Of a stretch of DNA of 64,000 nucleotides, positions 21,364-32,735 are shown in pieces. Source of the DNA: Dendrobium chrysotoxum. Its lineage: Eukaryota > Streptophyta > Magnoliopsida > Asparagales > Orchidaceae. The stretch is from NCBI GenBank assembly GCA_019925795.1, contig CM034310.1, positions 8,470,869-8,534,868 on the forward strand, written 5' to 3'. Below the pieces are notes generated by a model, which saw nothing but the letters and a program-made list of their open reading frames with translations, searched no databases and was not told where the DNA came from. The translations under genes were made by a program, and so were the position numbers. The stretch's first letter is position 1. The number at the start of each line of letters is the position of its first letter.

Positions 21364-22262
21364 TTAGCCAAACAAAGAGATAGGAGTAGAAAGGATTTAG
21401 TTCAAGTGAAGTGTATTAAAGATGAAGATCAAAAAGTACTTTTCTTTGAAGATGATATTCAACAAAGGTGGATGAGATATTTTGCTAATCTTTTTAATGA
21501 AGAATGTGAAAATACAATTGATTTTAGAGACCTTAGCACCCTAAATGAAAATAAAAAATTTTGTTTTTATCGGCATATTAGTAAAACTGAAGTCAGAGAA
21601 GATTTAAAGAAAATGAAAGGTGGAAAAGCTGTTGGACCTAATGATATTCCAATAGAGGTGTGGAAATGCTTAGGAGATGAAGGAATTTATTGGCTTACTA
21701 AACTTTTTAATATTGTTTTGAAGACTAAAAAGATGCCAGATGAGTGGAGAATGAGTGTGTTAATTTCTATTTTTAAGAATAAAGGTGATGCACAAGATTG
21801 TCTGAATTATGGAGGAATTAAGTTAATGTGTCATACTCTAAAACTATGGGACCGAGTTATGGAGCATAGGTTGCGGCGTAATACTAATGTTACTCAAAAT
21901 CAATTTGGATTCATGTTAGGTAGGTCTACTATGGAAGCCATACATTTATTGAGAGGTTTGATGGAGAAATATAAAGAGAATAAGGAGGATCTGCATATGA
22001 TATTTATTGATTTAGAGAAAGCATATGATAAAGTTCCAAGAGAAGTGCTATGGAGAGTTCTTGAAAAGAAAGGAGTTAATGATGCTTATATTCAAATCAT
22101 TAAAGATATGTATGCAGGAGTTACTACTTGTGTTCAATCACAAGGTGGTTTGACCAAGTATTTTCCTATTTCAGTTGGATTACATCAACGATTAGCCTTA
22201 AGCCCATATCTTTTTGCTTTAGTCATGGATGTTCTCACTAGACAATTGCAAGAGGATGTACC
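21009..22262 (+). pseudogene. RTE LINE reverse transcriptase, N-terminal part
   Basis: Codes the linker and fingers/palm of an RTE reverse transcriptase. The linker is recognisable (SWWWNPNVQEKIKNKK near 21090; then KLAKQRDRSRKDL from 21361 and VKCIKDEDQKVLF), followed by RRYF-like RWMRYFANLFNEE, the GGKAVGPNDIPIEVWK block, and the catalytic FIDLEKAYDKVPREVLW with its Asp. One in-frame stop is at about 21149 and a 76-bp AT tract sits inside the linker and shifts the frame. The part ends at the L1 insertion within the sequence QEDVP. Confidence 0.85.
21285..21360. repeat. (AT)38 microsatellite inside the RTE reading frame
   Basis: A pure 76-bp AT run between the codons for GE and KLAK. Other RTE proteins have a few residues such as DIYK here, encoded by an AT-rich word, so the tract probably grew from that word. 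Its length is not a multiple of three plus the original six bases, so it shifts the frame. Confidence 0.95.
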
Positions 22263-22275
22263 CTTTTTTTTTTTT
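22249..22275 (-). repeat. Left target duplication and poly(A) tail of the L1-type LINE
   Basis: A plus-strand T12 run (22264-22275) is the poly(A) tail of the minus-strand LINE. The 14 bases before it (22249-22262, CAAGAGGATGTACC) match 39910-39923 at 13 of 14 positions, giving a target-site duplication typical of L1-type insertion. Confidence 0.9.
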
Positions 22276-22354
22276 AAGAAATGCAGAATTGCATTAAAAA
22301 GAAAAAGAGCTATTACAAACTAATAGGAAGAAGACAAACACAAACATTCCTCCT

Positions 22355-24672
22355 TTAACAAAGAAATAAAGGAAGGAGGAACATTATTACAACTAAGATC
22401 ATCCCAAAAGAAATCACCATTAAAGAAAAGTTAGCGCATAAATCAGCTAACTTATTACAATTTCGATGAGAAAAATTGAATAAAAATTGCCCAAAATCTT
22501 TAAGAAAAGAGAGGTCTTCCACCATGTCTTTATTATATCTATGTAAAGAATGATCCGTCGATCTTTGCAAATACTTGATAGCATTGTAGTTGTCTCCCTC
22601 TATAATGATACCTTTAATGTCCATCTTCCAATCTTGGGTAATCCTTTTCAAAGACCTGAAGGCCATCAACTCCAAAGATCCGCTGTCCCGATGAACACCT
22701 TTAAAGCCAAACGCAAGGAGGAATCTACCTAATGAATATCTATAAATTCCTGTAATCCTTGCTTCATTATTATATTTCGCTAAAGCAGCGTCAAAATTGA
22801 ATTTGATCCATCCGGGTGGAGGAGGGTGCCAAGATTGGGATAGCCGAGTAGGCTAGTTAGAACCCCAATGATCCGAATAGATATTATGCTTAGATGAAAT
22901 AATCGTAAAACTGAATGTATTAGAAGCAACATAGGCCAGTCCAAATTCTCTGCCACCGTGATAAACATTATTTCTGCTCTTCCATGAGAAAAAAACTGAA
23001 GAATAGTATAGCTTAGCAATGAATGGATTACTATTAGATAGAAGCGCCAAACCTCTCTTACAATCCGTGAAGGATGAGAAGATCGGCCCATGAAAGCCCC
23101 ACTCATTAATCAACTTAATGACAAGAATCAATTTATCACAGAGAGCAACAACATGCTCAACATATTCCAAGGCTAAACATCCTCTCGGACACATGTTACA
23201 ACTCAACAATCTTCTATGCATTAAGAATTCCACTGTAGGCAGAGCATTATTCATAACCCTCCACCAGAAGCAGCTCAGCCTAGGAGATAGCCTAAGCCTT
23301 TTCATCCATTCCCAATAATCAACTTGATCAGAATGCATAGCAGCCGCATTGGCTGCCATTGAGGCAATGCTTTTACCCGAAAACAAATTTCTCAGTTCCA
23401 AATTATCATCAACAAACTCAGGAAAGATTTTAATTTGCATAATGAACTCTACTAGGGGCAATTCGAAAAATAAAACGAGCTCTGATTGATTCCAATGACC
23501 ATCTACAATGAAAGTGTCAAGAGTTAGAAACTCACCATCCACTACAGCAACAAAGTAGGCCATTTAATAATGCTCCTATCTAATATCCAAACATCTTGAA
23601 GGATATTTATAGAAATGCCTGAAGACACCCTCCACCTAAGCAAAGGCCAAAGAAATTTACCACCATGCTGGATGATTTTCCAAGTAGCTGAGCAATTCCT
23701 CCTTCCATTGCTAAACCAAATATCTCCACCATATTTAGCCCTCAATGACAGATTAAGGAGAGTAAAAGGTTTGTAGAGAAAGTTCCAAGCAAACTTTGCT
23801 CTAACAGGCCCAGCAATAGTCACTACAAAATGAACCCCACGACCACCATGTTCCAGCGGCTTGCAAATTTCATCCCACGCCAAATAATGGAGGCCTCGGA
23901 CCCCCCCTGCTTGCTCCATAGAAAGTCTCTACACATCTTATATATCCCCTCCAAGATGCTCTTGGGAACCAATGAGTGAGTAACATAAAAGACATACATA
24001 GAGAGAATAACAGAATTAATCAAAACCAACTTCCCAGGCATAGAAAAAAATTGGTTACCCCACCCATTCAACTTATAAGCCATTTTTTCCAAGAGGTGGA
24101 AAAAATCAGAAGTCACCAATCTCCTCAAAACAATCTTAATTCCCAAGAATTTAAGCTCTTTCACCTCCTTGAAGTTTAATATGTTTGAGATATCCCTTCT
24201 CCTTGAATGATTAACAGACTTCCCAAAGATAACCGAAGACTTGAGGGAGTTAACAGATTGCCCAGTCCACTTGCAATAACTAGAAAGAATCCTCTTGATT
24301 TTCATTATAGATGAGACATTAGCCTCCGAGAACATAATGATGTCATCTGCAAATAAGAGATGAGAAATCCTGGGAGTCACTGCCGCAACCTTTATTCCAA
24401 GCTTATTACCATTTTGATGAATGCCATCCGACAAGAGCTGAGAACACAGAATAAACAACACAGGAGACAAAGGGCAGCCTTGCCTAAATCCACTTCTAGC
24501 TTCAATCCAATTTGAATTAATACCATTAATACGAATAGAGAATCTTGGAGCAACTACACATTCCATAAGAAGGTTAGAAAAATAAGTCGGAAATCCAAAA
24601 TACTCCAATATCTTCTTCAAGCTAGGCCAAGCCATGCTATCATAGGCTTGCTCCATGTCTACCTTGATTACT
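22355..24672 (-). pseudogene. L1-type LINE ORF2, C-terminal part: RT core, zf-RVT, RNase H
   Basis: Continues ORF2 after element B; the junction falls in the GLVV/VIKVDMEQAYDS block. It contains the first catalytic Asp (VDMEQAYD), GFRQGCPLSPVLF and the catalytic FADD (HLLFADDIIMFSE), then the thumb. Further on is the zf-RVT region (FWWRVMNNALPTVEFLMHRR, then CNMC, EHVVALC), and last an RNase H-like domain (WIKFNFDAAL near 22800 and the later GDNYNAIKYLQ). Frame changes are seen near 23.85, 23.55 and 22.85 kb. RNase H in a plant L1 is known for some lineages. Confidence 0.88.
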
Positions 24673-25048
24673 ACCAATGAAAGTTCGATAGGGATGTTAA
24701 GCCTTAGTGAACTAGTCCCGAGGCTAACCAAGAGGGGGGGTGAATTAGTTATTTAAAAATTTCACAAGCAACAGAAAAATCTTTTTGATACTTAGCAGCG
24801 GAAACAAGTAAACAAGAACGAAAAGATCAATTACAGATATTCACCCAAGCAGTTAATTTCAAAAAGTAAAGTGCAAAATAGAATCACAAAAATGCACCAG
24901 ATTTTATAGTGGTTCGGTCAACTTGACCTACGTCCACTCCCCGGAGCCTCCCCTCCGGGTATTGCACTAAACAAAAAGTGACTCTCCTTTTGCTCCCACA
25001 GCAAGGCGGAGAAGCCTGTACAAATCCTCCTTTCCACCACCAGGTGAG

Positions 25049-25218
25049 GCAGAGAACCTAACCTCCTTTTGCTTCCTCCTGAAGCAGGCAGAGAACCTTC
25101 GAACTCCTTTTGCTTCCACCTGAAGCGCGCAGAGAACCCCGGATTCCTTTTGCTTCCACCTGAAGAGGGCAGAGAACCTCGGACTCCTTTTGCTTCCACC
25201 TGAAGCGGGCAGAGAACC
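25049..25218. repeat. 40-bp minisatellite in R-U5 of the B 3' LTR
   Basis: Units start GCAGAGAACC at 25049, 25088, 25129, 25169 and 25209 (39-41 bp apart) and share CTCCTTTTGCTTCCACCTG. There are four full units here against three in the 5' LTR (about 34977-35110), so copy number changed after insertion. In the transcript this lies in the leader. Confidence 0.9.
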
Positions 25219-25448
25219 CTGGATCTTCTTGCGAACGATCCTCCCACATTGAACACCAACTAGACGGAAGACGACGAGCGGAGAAGACGACTCTGATCCT
25301 TGCTTGGAGCAACCTTAGTGAATCCCTCACTAACTCCCCCTCATAAGATCCTCTCTCTCTCCCAACTCTCTCTCTCTCTCTCTCTCTCTCTAAGGTTTCT
25401 CTGGGAAGGAAAGTGGCAAAAGATTTTTTCTAAACAAAGAAAAAGATC

Positions 25449-25457
25449 TTTTATATG
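25449..25457 (-). promoter_or_regulatory. TATA box of the B LTR
   Basis: The minus strand reads CATATAAAA. The same motif is at 35331-35339 in the 5' LTR. The nearest U3 palindrome begins 42 bp upstream, almost the same spacing as in element A. Confidence 0.65.
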
Positions 25458-25498
25458 AGGGCTAAAAAATAGCCCTAAATCTCAACTGGTCGGCCAAG

Positions 25499-26172
25499 AT
25501 CGTCCAGGATGATCGATATATCGTCCTGTACGATCAGTTCAAAATCAGCTGATTCAGCCTGGATGATTTGCCTCTTCTGGATGATCAGTTCAAATAGTTA
25601 TTTATATCATCCCGTATGATCCTGCGATCGTTTGGGATGCTTAGTGTAAATTGAGGAATTTCGTCCAGAGGACAGTTCGGGTCGTCCAGAGAAACTTGTG
25701 CTGGACAACTTAAAAATGACTTAATCATCCAGGATGATAGGTATATCGTCCTGTACGATTAGTTCAAAAAGTGCCCAAATTATCCTGAATATAACTCGGG
25801 ACGTACAGCTGAAATGCACTAGACGATCATGATCGTCCGGGATGATCCTGCGATCGTCCAGGACGATATGATTATATCAATCAAATATAAATTGCTTTCC
25901 TTAATTACCAGATTAAATTAGGCATGATTGTACTGGATTGTCCAAGATGATACACGTATCGTCCGGGATGATCAAACCAAATATCTTAAAATAAAAACTT
26001 ACCTAACTTGATTTAGCGGCTGAGAATTTCTTATTTGAGCATATCGTCCCGTACGATCTAGATATCGTCCAGGATGATCTGCTTAATCAGACATACTTAA
26101 CTTGGTCGCCCTAATTAGGGTTTCTATTTTTACTTGATCGTCTAGGATGATGTGAATATCATCCAGGATGAT
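25499..26172. promoter_or_regulatory. Paired-palindrome array in U3 of the B 3' LTR
   Basis: The repeated 15-mer here has the consensus ATCGTCCAGGACGAT, again mostly in pairs 4-9 bp apart (first member 25499-25513, last 26158-26172). Many copies read ATCATCC or GGATGAT, the expected result of CpG deamination of the consensus. It occupies the same U3 position as the array of element A. Confidence 0.85.
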
Positions 26173-26425
26173 CTGAACCAAAAATGAACAGAAACTCTAA
26201 TTCACTCAAGCTCTCCCCATGAGTGTGTGTGTGTGCAAGGTTACTTAGCTAGGGGATCAGTTACATTACAATTGACTCAAGAAAAAGAAAAATATTACAT
26301 TGGATACACTTGGACCCGATCTTGAGTTGGCTTGAGTTGTTAGTGATCTTTTGTGCCTGAAATGGGTCAGCCAAGCAAAACACAATAGAAACATGTTTGT
26401 TATCATCAAAACCAGATTTGCAACA

Positions 26426-26439
26426 ATCTCCCCCTTTTT
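26426..26439 (-). promoter_or_regulatory. Polypurine tract of element B
   Basis: The minus strand reads AAAAAGGGGGAGAT directly before the 3' LTR, identical to element A. Confidence 0.9.
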
Positions 26440-26720
26440 GATGATGGTAAACCTATGTTCAGTAGTTTAAAAATACAAAAACTAGGAGATCAAATTTTTT
26501 TTTTTAATTTTCATTGAACAATCAAAGTAGTACAAACACAAGTATAAAACATAACAGGAATAAAGCTACTACAACTGAAACATAACAGGAACAAAACTAG
26601 TACTGACTCCCCCTTTTGACATCACAAAAAGGTGGAGGATAAACAAAACCAACAGAACCAATCAGTACAAAAAAAATAGTAAAAATAAAACATAAAACAT
26701 AGTAGCTACAAAATATAAAA

Positions 26721-27859
26721 CTAAAACTGAGGTGGATCCTGATCGGGAGAAGGAGGTGGTGGTGGTGGGTTGAAGTAATGGTGAATGGCCTGAAAGTGGG
26801 CTCCAATCTAGGAGATGTCCTGGTCATGCTGCTGTTGCTTCTGTGCATCATAGTTAGTGAAGCGCTGGAGGTCCTCAACGTGCTGCTGCTCCTGGGCAGC
26901 CACATACGAGTTGAATCTGGCCTCCCACTGATCGAAATGCTACACCATGTGGTCAAAGGAAGAAGCGATGCGAAGGGGAGCAGGTGCATCGGGTGCAGCA
27001 AGAACTGGAATGGCCTCTTCCTTCTCTTCCTCAACATTCAGGGCGGGCTCTGGATGTAGTCGGGTGTTGTATAGGATATGGAAGGAATTGTTGGTGAAGA
27101 AGGAAGGAGGGACATTTGGAGCTGTGGGATACTGTAGGTCATATTTGGTTTCTAGGGCATAGGCAATGATATGTCCTAAGGCTAGATTGGGACGATGGCG
27201 ATGACCTGAATCCCTAATAGTGGTGAGGTGCTCAAGATATCGAATAATAAGGTCAGTGGCATTAAATTCCCTATGGGCCAGGATGTAGTATGTGGTCAAG
27301 GACAGTAATGGGGTGATGTGAATTTGATCCCCCGCCTTTGGAATGACGGAGGAACGAAGAACATGCTGAATGGTCCGGGCGTCCTTAAGAAGTGTAGTGC
27401 AAGCATTGTCATGATAGGGGGCATTTGTATTGCGAAGAAAATGATTGGTGACACTCCAATCATAGTCAGGGTCGGTGATAAGCGTGTGGAGTTTGTCGCC
27501 AGTGACAAAAAGTTGGAGAATGTTATGAAAGTCCTGGTAAGTAAGTTCGACGGGATGCTGATTTACATAGGATGGAGGGTTGAATAATCGACAGAAATAT
27601 GCAAATTTGCAAAGAAAACTTGAAGAAGTTCCGTGCTAAAGGGAAAGGCGAGAGTCATGATGAAAGTGAGGGAGGTGTGTGTGAAGAGATCAAGGACAGG
27701 ATAAGACAGAGTGCGGGGATTTACTATTTTTGACGGTGTGATCCCCACCTCACAATAGCGCTCGTAAGCAGCCTGATCGGCTGCATTTGGGAAGCGAGGG
27801 TCAACAGGTCCCTGGGAGGAACTCGCACCCTTTTGCCGCGAACGTTTCCCACCAGCCAT
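26721..27859 (-). pseudogene. ORF3 ('env-like') of element B, frameshifted
   Basis: Homologue of the element A ORF3, starting MAGGKRSRQKGASSS. The N-terminal part (27563-27859) has the LTLAFPF-like MTLAFPFSTELLQVFFANL block. The frame then shifts after STLHP near 27565 and continues to the DPPQF stop at 26721, with TAG codons at 26940-26942 and about 26808. Conserved blocks with A include IPKAGDQIHITPLLS and RPNLALGHIIAYALETKY, and the Pro-rich tail. It shows no signal peptide or transmembrane segment. It starts about 70 bp after a TATA-like motif and the second palindrome array. Function unknown. Confidence 0.75.
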
Positions 27860-27929
27860 TTGAAATCAAAAGTGAAGGAAAGTAGAGGGAGATTGGAAGA
27901 AAGAGTGTGGAAAATCCTTAAGAAAATAG

Positions 27930-27938
27930 TTATTTAAA
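27930..27938 (-). promoter_or_regulatory. TATA-like motif upstream of ORF3 (element B)
   Basis: The minus strand reads TTTAAATAA, 16 bp downstream of the spacer array and about 70 bp upstream of the ORF3 start. It is weaker than its counterpart in A (TATAAAA at 3690-3696) but equivalently placed. Confidence 0.3.
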
Positions 27939-27953
27939 AAGATCTTTGGCCCG

Positions 27954-28459
27954 ATTGTCCCGTACGATCGCGAGATCATCCAGGATGATAGGTGCAATTA
28001 TTACGGCCTTGACGATTGGTCAAAAAATCGGTCTGATCGTCCAGGACAATTAGACACAGATGATCATCCCGAGGAGTCAGCCTGGACGACCGTTGACGAA
28101 AAGTATCATCCAGGACGATTATGTGGATCGTCCAGGACGATGTGCAATAAGTGTGACAGACGGGCCAAATTCCAATCATCGAGTGGCTGACACGTGGATC
28201 GTCCAGGATGATAAGGTGGATTGTTCAGGACGATGGCCAATAAATGGAGGAATATCAGCCGTTTGATCAGATCAGGAGGATATGGATCATATCGTCTGGG
28301 ACAATTTATGGAGCTTCCAGGACGATCACCAATAATTGGTGTTGCTCAGTAGCAGGATCGGATGGGGGACAGGTTTTGAACGGATCGTCCAGGAAGATGT
28401 TTCAATCATTCAGGATGAAGTGGATCGTCCAGGACGATATGGGGATCATCCAGGATGAT
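27954..28459. promoter_or_regulatory. Paired-palindrome array in the pol-ORF3 spacer of element B
   Basis: Paired 15-mers of the GTCC/GGAC type: for example 28105-28119/28127-28141 (gap 7), 28198-28212/28220-28234 (7) and 28424-28438/28445-28459 (6). Several pairs are followed by CAATAA(T/A), as in element A. A G-box CACGTG at 28191-28196 directly precedes one pair exactly as in A (GACACGTGGATCGT in both). So the spacer units are homologous between A and B, while the palindrome arms differ in a complementary way. Confidence 0.88.
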
Positions 28460-28479
28460 GTGAAGAAAAATAGAGAAAG

Positions 28480-29672
28480 ATGAAGGATAGAGAGGACAGA
28501 TCAGGATCCCAAAAAAAACACAACCACAAAACTAATACAAAATAAAACAAAACGAATAAAACTCAAAGCGAAAACACATAAAAGCAACATTTTTTTTATC
28601 AAACTGCTCCAGTAAATCAGAATTTTGCCTTGATTTCATATTCAAAAACCAATAAGGAGATGATTGACAGCGCTAAAAACCATAAAAAGTTAGAAAAATT
28701 GACTTTTGTAACTCCCACCTCGGGCACCTCATCGATGCAAATCTCTTTTAAAATAAAAATCCAATTCAGAAGAAAAGAAATTAGATTCAAAAAGAGATCC
28801 TTTCAAGCCTCATTCCAGAAAAATATCTGATATAATAGTGTTACAAAGTAAAAAATCAAAAATCAGGATTTCCAAACTCAAGCTTTTGAAAATATTAAGT
28901 GGGCACGGATTTTTCTAAGACATTTAACGATCTGAAAGGGAAAAAAGCTTGGTTGGGCTCATTTTGTGCCACTTTTTCTCTTTATGTGGCGCACTGCGCA
29001 TCTTTTGTAAGCTTTCTCCCTCTCAAAATCATTAAAAGATCTCAGCTGTAAAATTACCTTCTAGATATAGGAGATGCTCTCCACGATAAGAAAGAGTAAT
29101 TCACAAAACAAAAGCCAGACGTCATATGGTAAGTGCAATCACTTGGTTTTAGAAAATCAAAATAATGACTCAAGACTTTGAAAATACTATTGATATGAGG
29201 TAGATTACTGTAGGAAGATAAAATAAATCTCTATTTCAAAAACTAAAATTTTAATTTTGAAGAGGATATTTATTCAAAAGAAATATTACACCAACAAAGG
29301 AGTTAGAGGAAGAGAAATAATCATCAATGTTCCTTCCCTTTAACGGATCCAGTGGAATCAATCACTGCTTACCGGCTTCCAAATAAAAATAAGGTAAAAC
29401 TCTTAGTAAAAAATTCCATTTATTAGAAGTAGTGAGTAGTGATCTGATTTTGAAAAGCATAAAATAGTAAATAAAAAGGATGAACCAGTGAATAAAAAAT
29501 AGGTAGAAAATCACATCAAGGTAAATACTCAAATCAAGCCAACAGCAAAGCTAACACATAAATCAGCAGAAGAGGAAAACAAAAAAAAACATAACTGAAA
29601 GAAAATAATCAAATCAAAAAGCTAAGAAACAAAATAACAGTCAGACCAATCAGAAATCAGCAGTCATCAGAA
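28480..29672 (-). other. Non-coding spacer between pol and the palindrome array of element B
   Basis: About 1.2 kb, A-rich on the plus strand, with no counterpart in element A, where the whole spacer is only about 640 bp. No domain is recognised. The ORF at 28630-28830 looks like chance. It could be a SIRE-lineage spacer or a later insertion; I see no terminal repeats or target duplication. Confidence 0.5.
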
Positions 29673-32600
29673 TTAAGCAGTTATATCAATCACTCTTAAT
29701 CTGGTTCTCAAAATGCTGAATGAGTCAAAGGCCAGTGGTTTAGTGAATATGTCAGCCAGCTGATTTTCAGTTGCTACATGATGTAGCTCAATGTCCCCTT
29801 TTGTAACATGGTCTCTAATGAAGTGATGCCTTATATCTATGTGTTTGGTCCTAAAATGTTGGATTGGATTCTTAGAGATACAGATGGCACTAGTATTATC
29901 ACACAGAACAGAAATTGTGCCCACAGGTAATCCTAAATCCATGACTTGTTGCTTCAACCAAAGAACTTGGGCCACACAACTCCCTAAGGTAATATACTCA
30001 GCTTCAGCAGTGGAAAGTGCAACTGAGTTCTGTTTTCTACTGGACCAGGAGACGAAAGACTGTCCTATAAATTGACAAGTACCAGAAGTGCTCTTTCTAT
30101 CTACCCTACACCCTGCAAAGTGAGAATCAGAATATCCAATAATCCCAAAAAAGGTGCTGTACCTAGGGTACCAGATTCCTAGGTTTGGGGTCCCTGAAAG
30201 ATATCTAAGAATTCTCTTAACAGCAGTCAGGTGGGACTCTTTAGGATCAGCCTGAAACCTAGCACAAAGACAGACACTAAATATGATATCAGGTCGGCTA
30301 GCAGTCAGGTAAAGTAGTGATCCTATTATTCCCCTATACTTCTTCTGATCAACAAATTTTCCACTTGAATCCTTATCTAACTGAACAGAGGAGCTCATGG
30401 GAGTATTGATTGGCTTGACTTTGTCCATTTCATATTTCTTCAAAATGTCCTTAGTGCATTTAGATTGATTAAGAAAGGTTCCATCATCCATCTGCCATAT
30501 GCTAAACCCCAAAAAGTAGGATAATTCTCCCATCATACTCATCTCAAACTCCTTACTCATTATTTTAGAAACCTCATCACATAAGTATTTATCAGAAGAT
30601 CCAAAAATTATATCATCAACATAAATCTGGACAATGAGTAAGTCATCCCCTAATCTCCTCAGAAAATGGGTGGTGTCTACGCTCCCGTTAACAAACTCTC
30701 TTTCTAACAGGAATGTGATAAGCCTCTCATACCAAGCTTTGGGTGCCTATTTTAATTCATATAAGGCCTTTTTTAATTTATAAACATGATTTAGATATTG
30801 GGAACTCTCAAAACCTGGGGGTTGTTCTACAAAAACATCCTCTTTTATCACCCCATTCAAAAAGGCACTCTTGACATCCATTTAAAATAGCTTAAATCCC
30901 TTATAACAGGCAAAGGCTAGTAGCACCCTAATGGCTTCCAATCTAGCTACAGGGGAAAAAGTCTCCTCAAAATCAATCCTTTCTATCTGATTATACCACT
31001 TAGCCACCAATCTTGCCTTATTCCTAACCACCACACCAGAATCATTCATCTTATTCTTAAAGACCCACTTGGTTCCCACAATACTTTGATTTCTAGGTCT
31101 TTCTACTAACTCCCAAACATCATTCCTTATAAATTGATTCAATTCTTCCTGCATAGCTAAGATCCAAAACTCATCCGACAAGGCTTGATTGATGTTGGTG
31201 GGTTCAGTCATTGAGATAAAGGCAAAATGGTTTACTTCCTTCCTTAGTCCGTGCCTAGTCCTAACACCTTCAGAAGGGTCTCCTAAGATCAGTTCTTTAG
31301 GATGACTCAAAGAATATCTTCAATCTCTAGGCAGTGTGATTTGAGGTTCTACCCTCTCCTCCAGATTTGCATTTCCAATCCCTTGGATAACCTGAATAAT
31401 CTCTTCATCTTCTACTTCAGATCTAAACTCCTTAGGATCAGATTCATCAAACACAACATAGATTGTCTCCTCCACCACCAAAGTCCTCTTATTGAACACC
31501 CTAAAAGATTTCCCCACACTAGAATATCCTAAGAACACTCCTTCATCAGATTTGGGGTCAAACTTCCCTAAGGGTGACTTCCCATTATTCAGAATGAAAA
31601 CCTTACAGCCAAAGACATGGAGGTGGGACAGATTTGGAGTTCTACCCTTAATGATCTCATAAGGTGTCTTGTTCAGTTTTGATCTCACATTCACCCTATT
31701 CAGCACATAACAGGTAGTTTTCACCGCTTCAGCCCAAAAGTATTTAGGAAGTGAATACTCAGTAAGCATGGCTCTAGCGGCTTCCATTGAGGTCCTATTC
31801 TTCCTTTCAGCTTCCCCATTCTGCTGAGGGGTCCTAGGAGCTGAAAAATTGTGACTAATCCCTTGCTCCTCACAAAAACTTCCAAATCTTTCATTTTCAA
31901 ACTCCCCTCTGTGATCACTATGGATGGTAATAATCTCACATCCTAACTTCTTCTGAATCTAAGTAGAGAAAGATCTAAACTCATCAAATGACTCAGATTT
32001 ATGTGACAAAAATTTAACTCAAGTGAACCTAGAATAATCATCTACAATCACAAACCCATAGACTCTCCCCCCTAAGCTGGCAGTGCTAATGGGTCCAAAG
32101 AGGTCCATGTGAAGAACTTCTAAAGGTCTAGAGGTGTTAATGTCCTTAACAGAGTGAAAGGAGGACTGGACTTGCTTCCCTAACTAACAGGCATCACACA
32201 GGTGATCCTTAGTGAACTTAAGCTTGGGCACACCTCTAACTAAGTCCTTTTGGGTAACTCTCCTAAGGGTTTTCATACTGGCATGACATAATCTCCTATG
32301 CCATAACCAAGACTTATCAGCAGTAATTTTTAAGAAAATTGAATTTTTCAGATTTAATGCAACTTACATCCAGCTTGTAGACGTTGTTGATTCTTTGCCC
32401 CTGTAAAATAACTTTATCATTTAAGCTCAAAATGCAGCCAGTGGGCAGGAATTTGATGTTGTATCCTTTGTCACAAAGTTGATTGATGCTCAGCAAGTTG
32501 TGTTTCAGTCCATCTACAAGCAAAACATTGTCAATCATAAAATTCTTGGAATCACCAATTATACCTGAGCCTACCACCTTCCTGGTGGTGTTATCTCCAA

Positions 32601-32724
32601 GTGTAACCTTGCTTCCAGCTCTGGCCTCCAGCAAAATGAACTGATTTGCATCTCCAGTCATATGTCTAGAGCATCCACTGTCCAGGTACCACATGCTCTC
32701 ATGAGCTCTTGTGTGAGAGCACAC
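29673..32724 (-). pseudogene. Copia element B pol: protease, integrase, RT, RNase H
   Basis: Same domain order as in element A: MWYLDSGCSRHMTG protease, WLWHRRLCHA pre-integrase, integrase with HMDLFG, HSDHRGEF and AERKNR, RT with QIYVDDIIFGS, RNase H and the terminal ADIFTKPL. Damage is heavier than in A. A frame change follows the protease near 32315, stops lie around 32190, 31955, 31320, 30885 and 30750, and the RNase H motif reads SDSHFAG (an Asp replaced by His). HSDHGG of A is HSDHRG here. The pol frame is offset from gag (the distance from the gag start is not a multiple of three), unlike element A. Confidence 0.92.
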
Positions 32725-32735
32725 CTATAAAATCA

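Larger units (their letters stand above)
24678..26425 (-). repeat. 3' LTR of copia element B
   Basis: 1748 bp, matching 34606-36284. It is 69 bp longer than the 5' LTR. That is explained by one extra 40-bp minisatellite unit (25049-25218) and an extra palindrome segment near 25835-25865. U3 (high coordinates) holds the palindromes, with TATA at 25449-25457. R-U5 holds the minisatellite and the TAGTGGTTCGG / CTACGTCCACT block near 24907-24938, shared with A. Confidence 0.94.

Noticed and set aside
26597..27508. Several alternative-frame ORFs over ORF3 of element B
   Set aside because: They are shadows of the ORF3 frame, which is supported by homology with element A.
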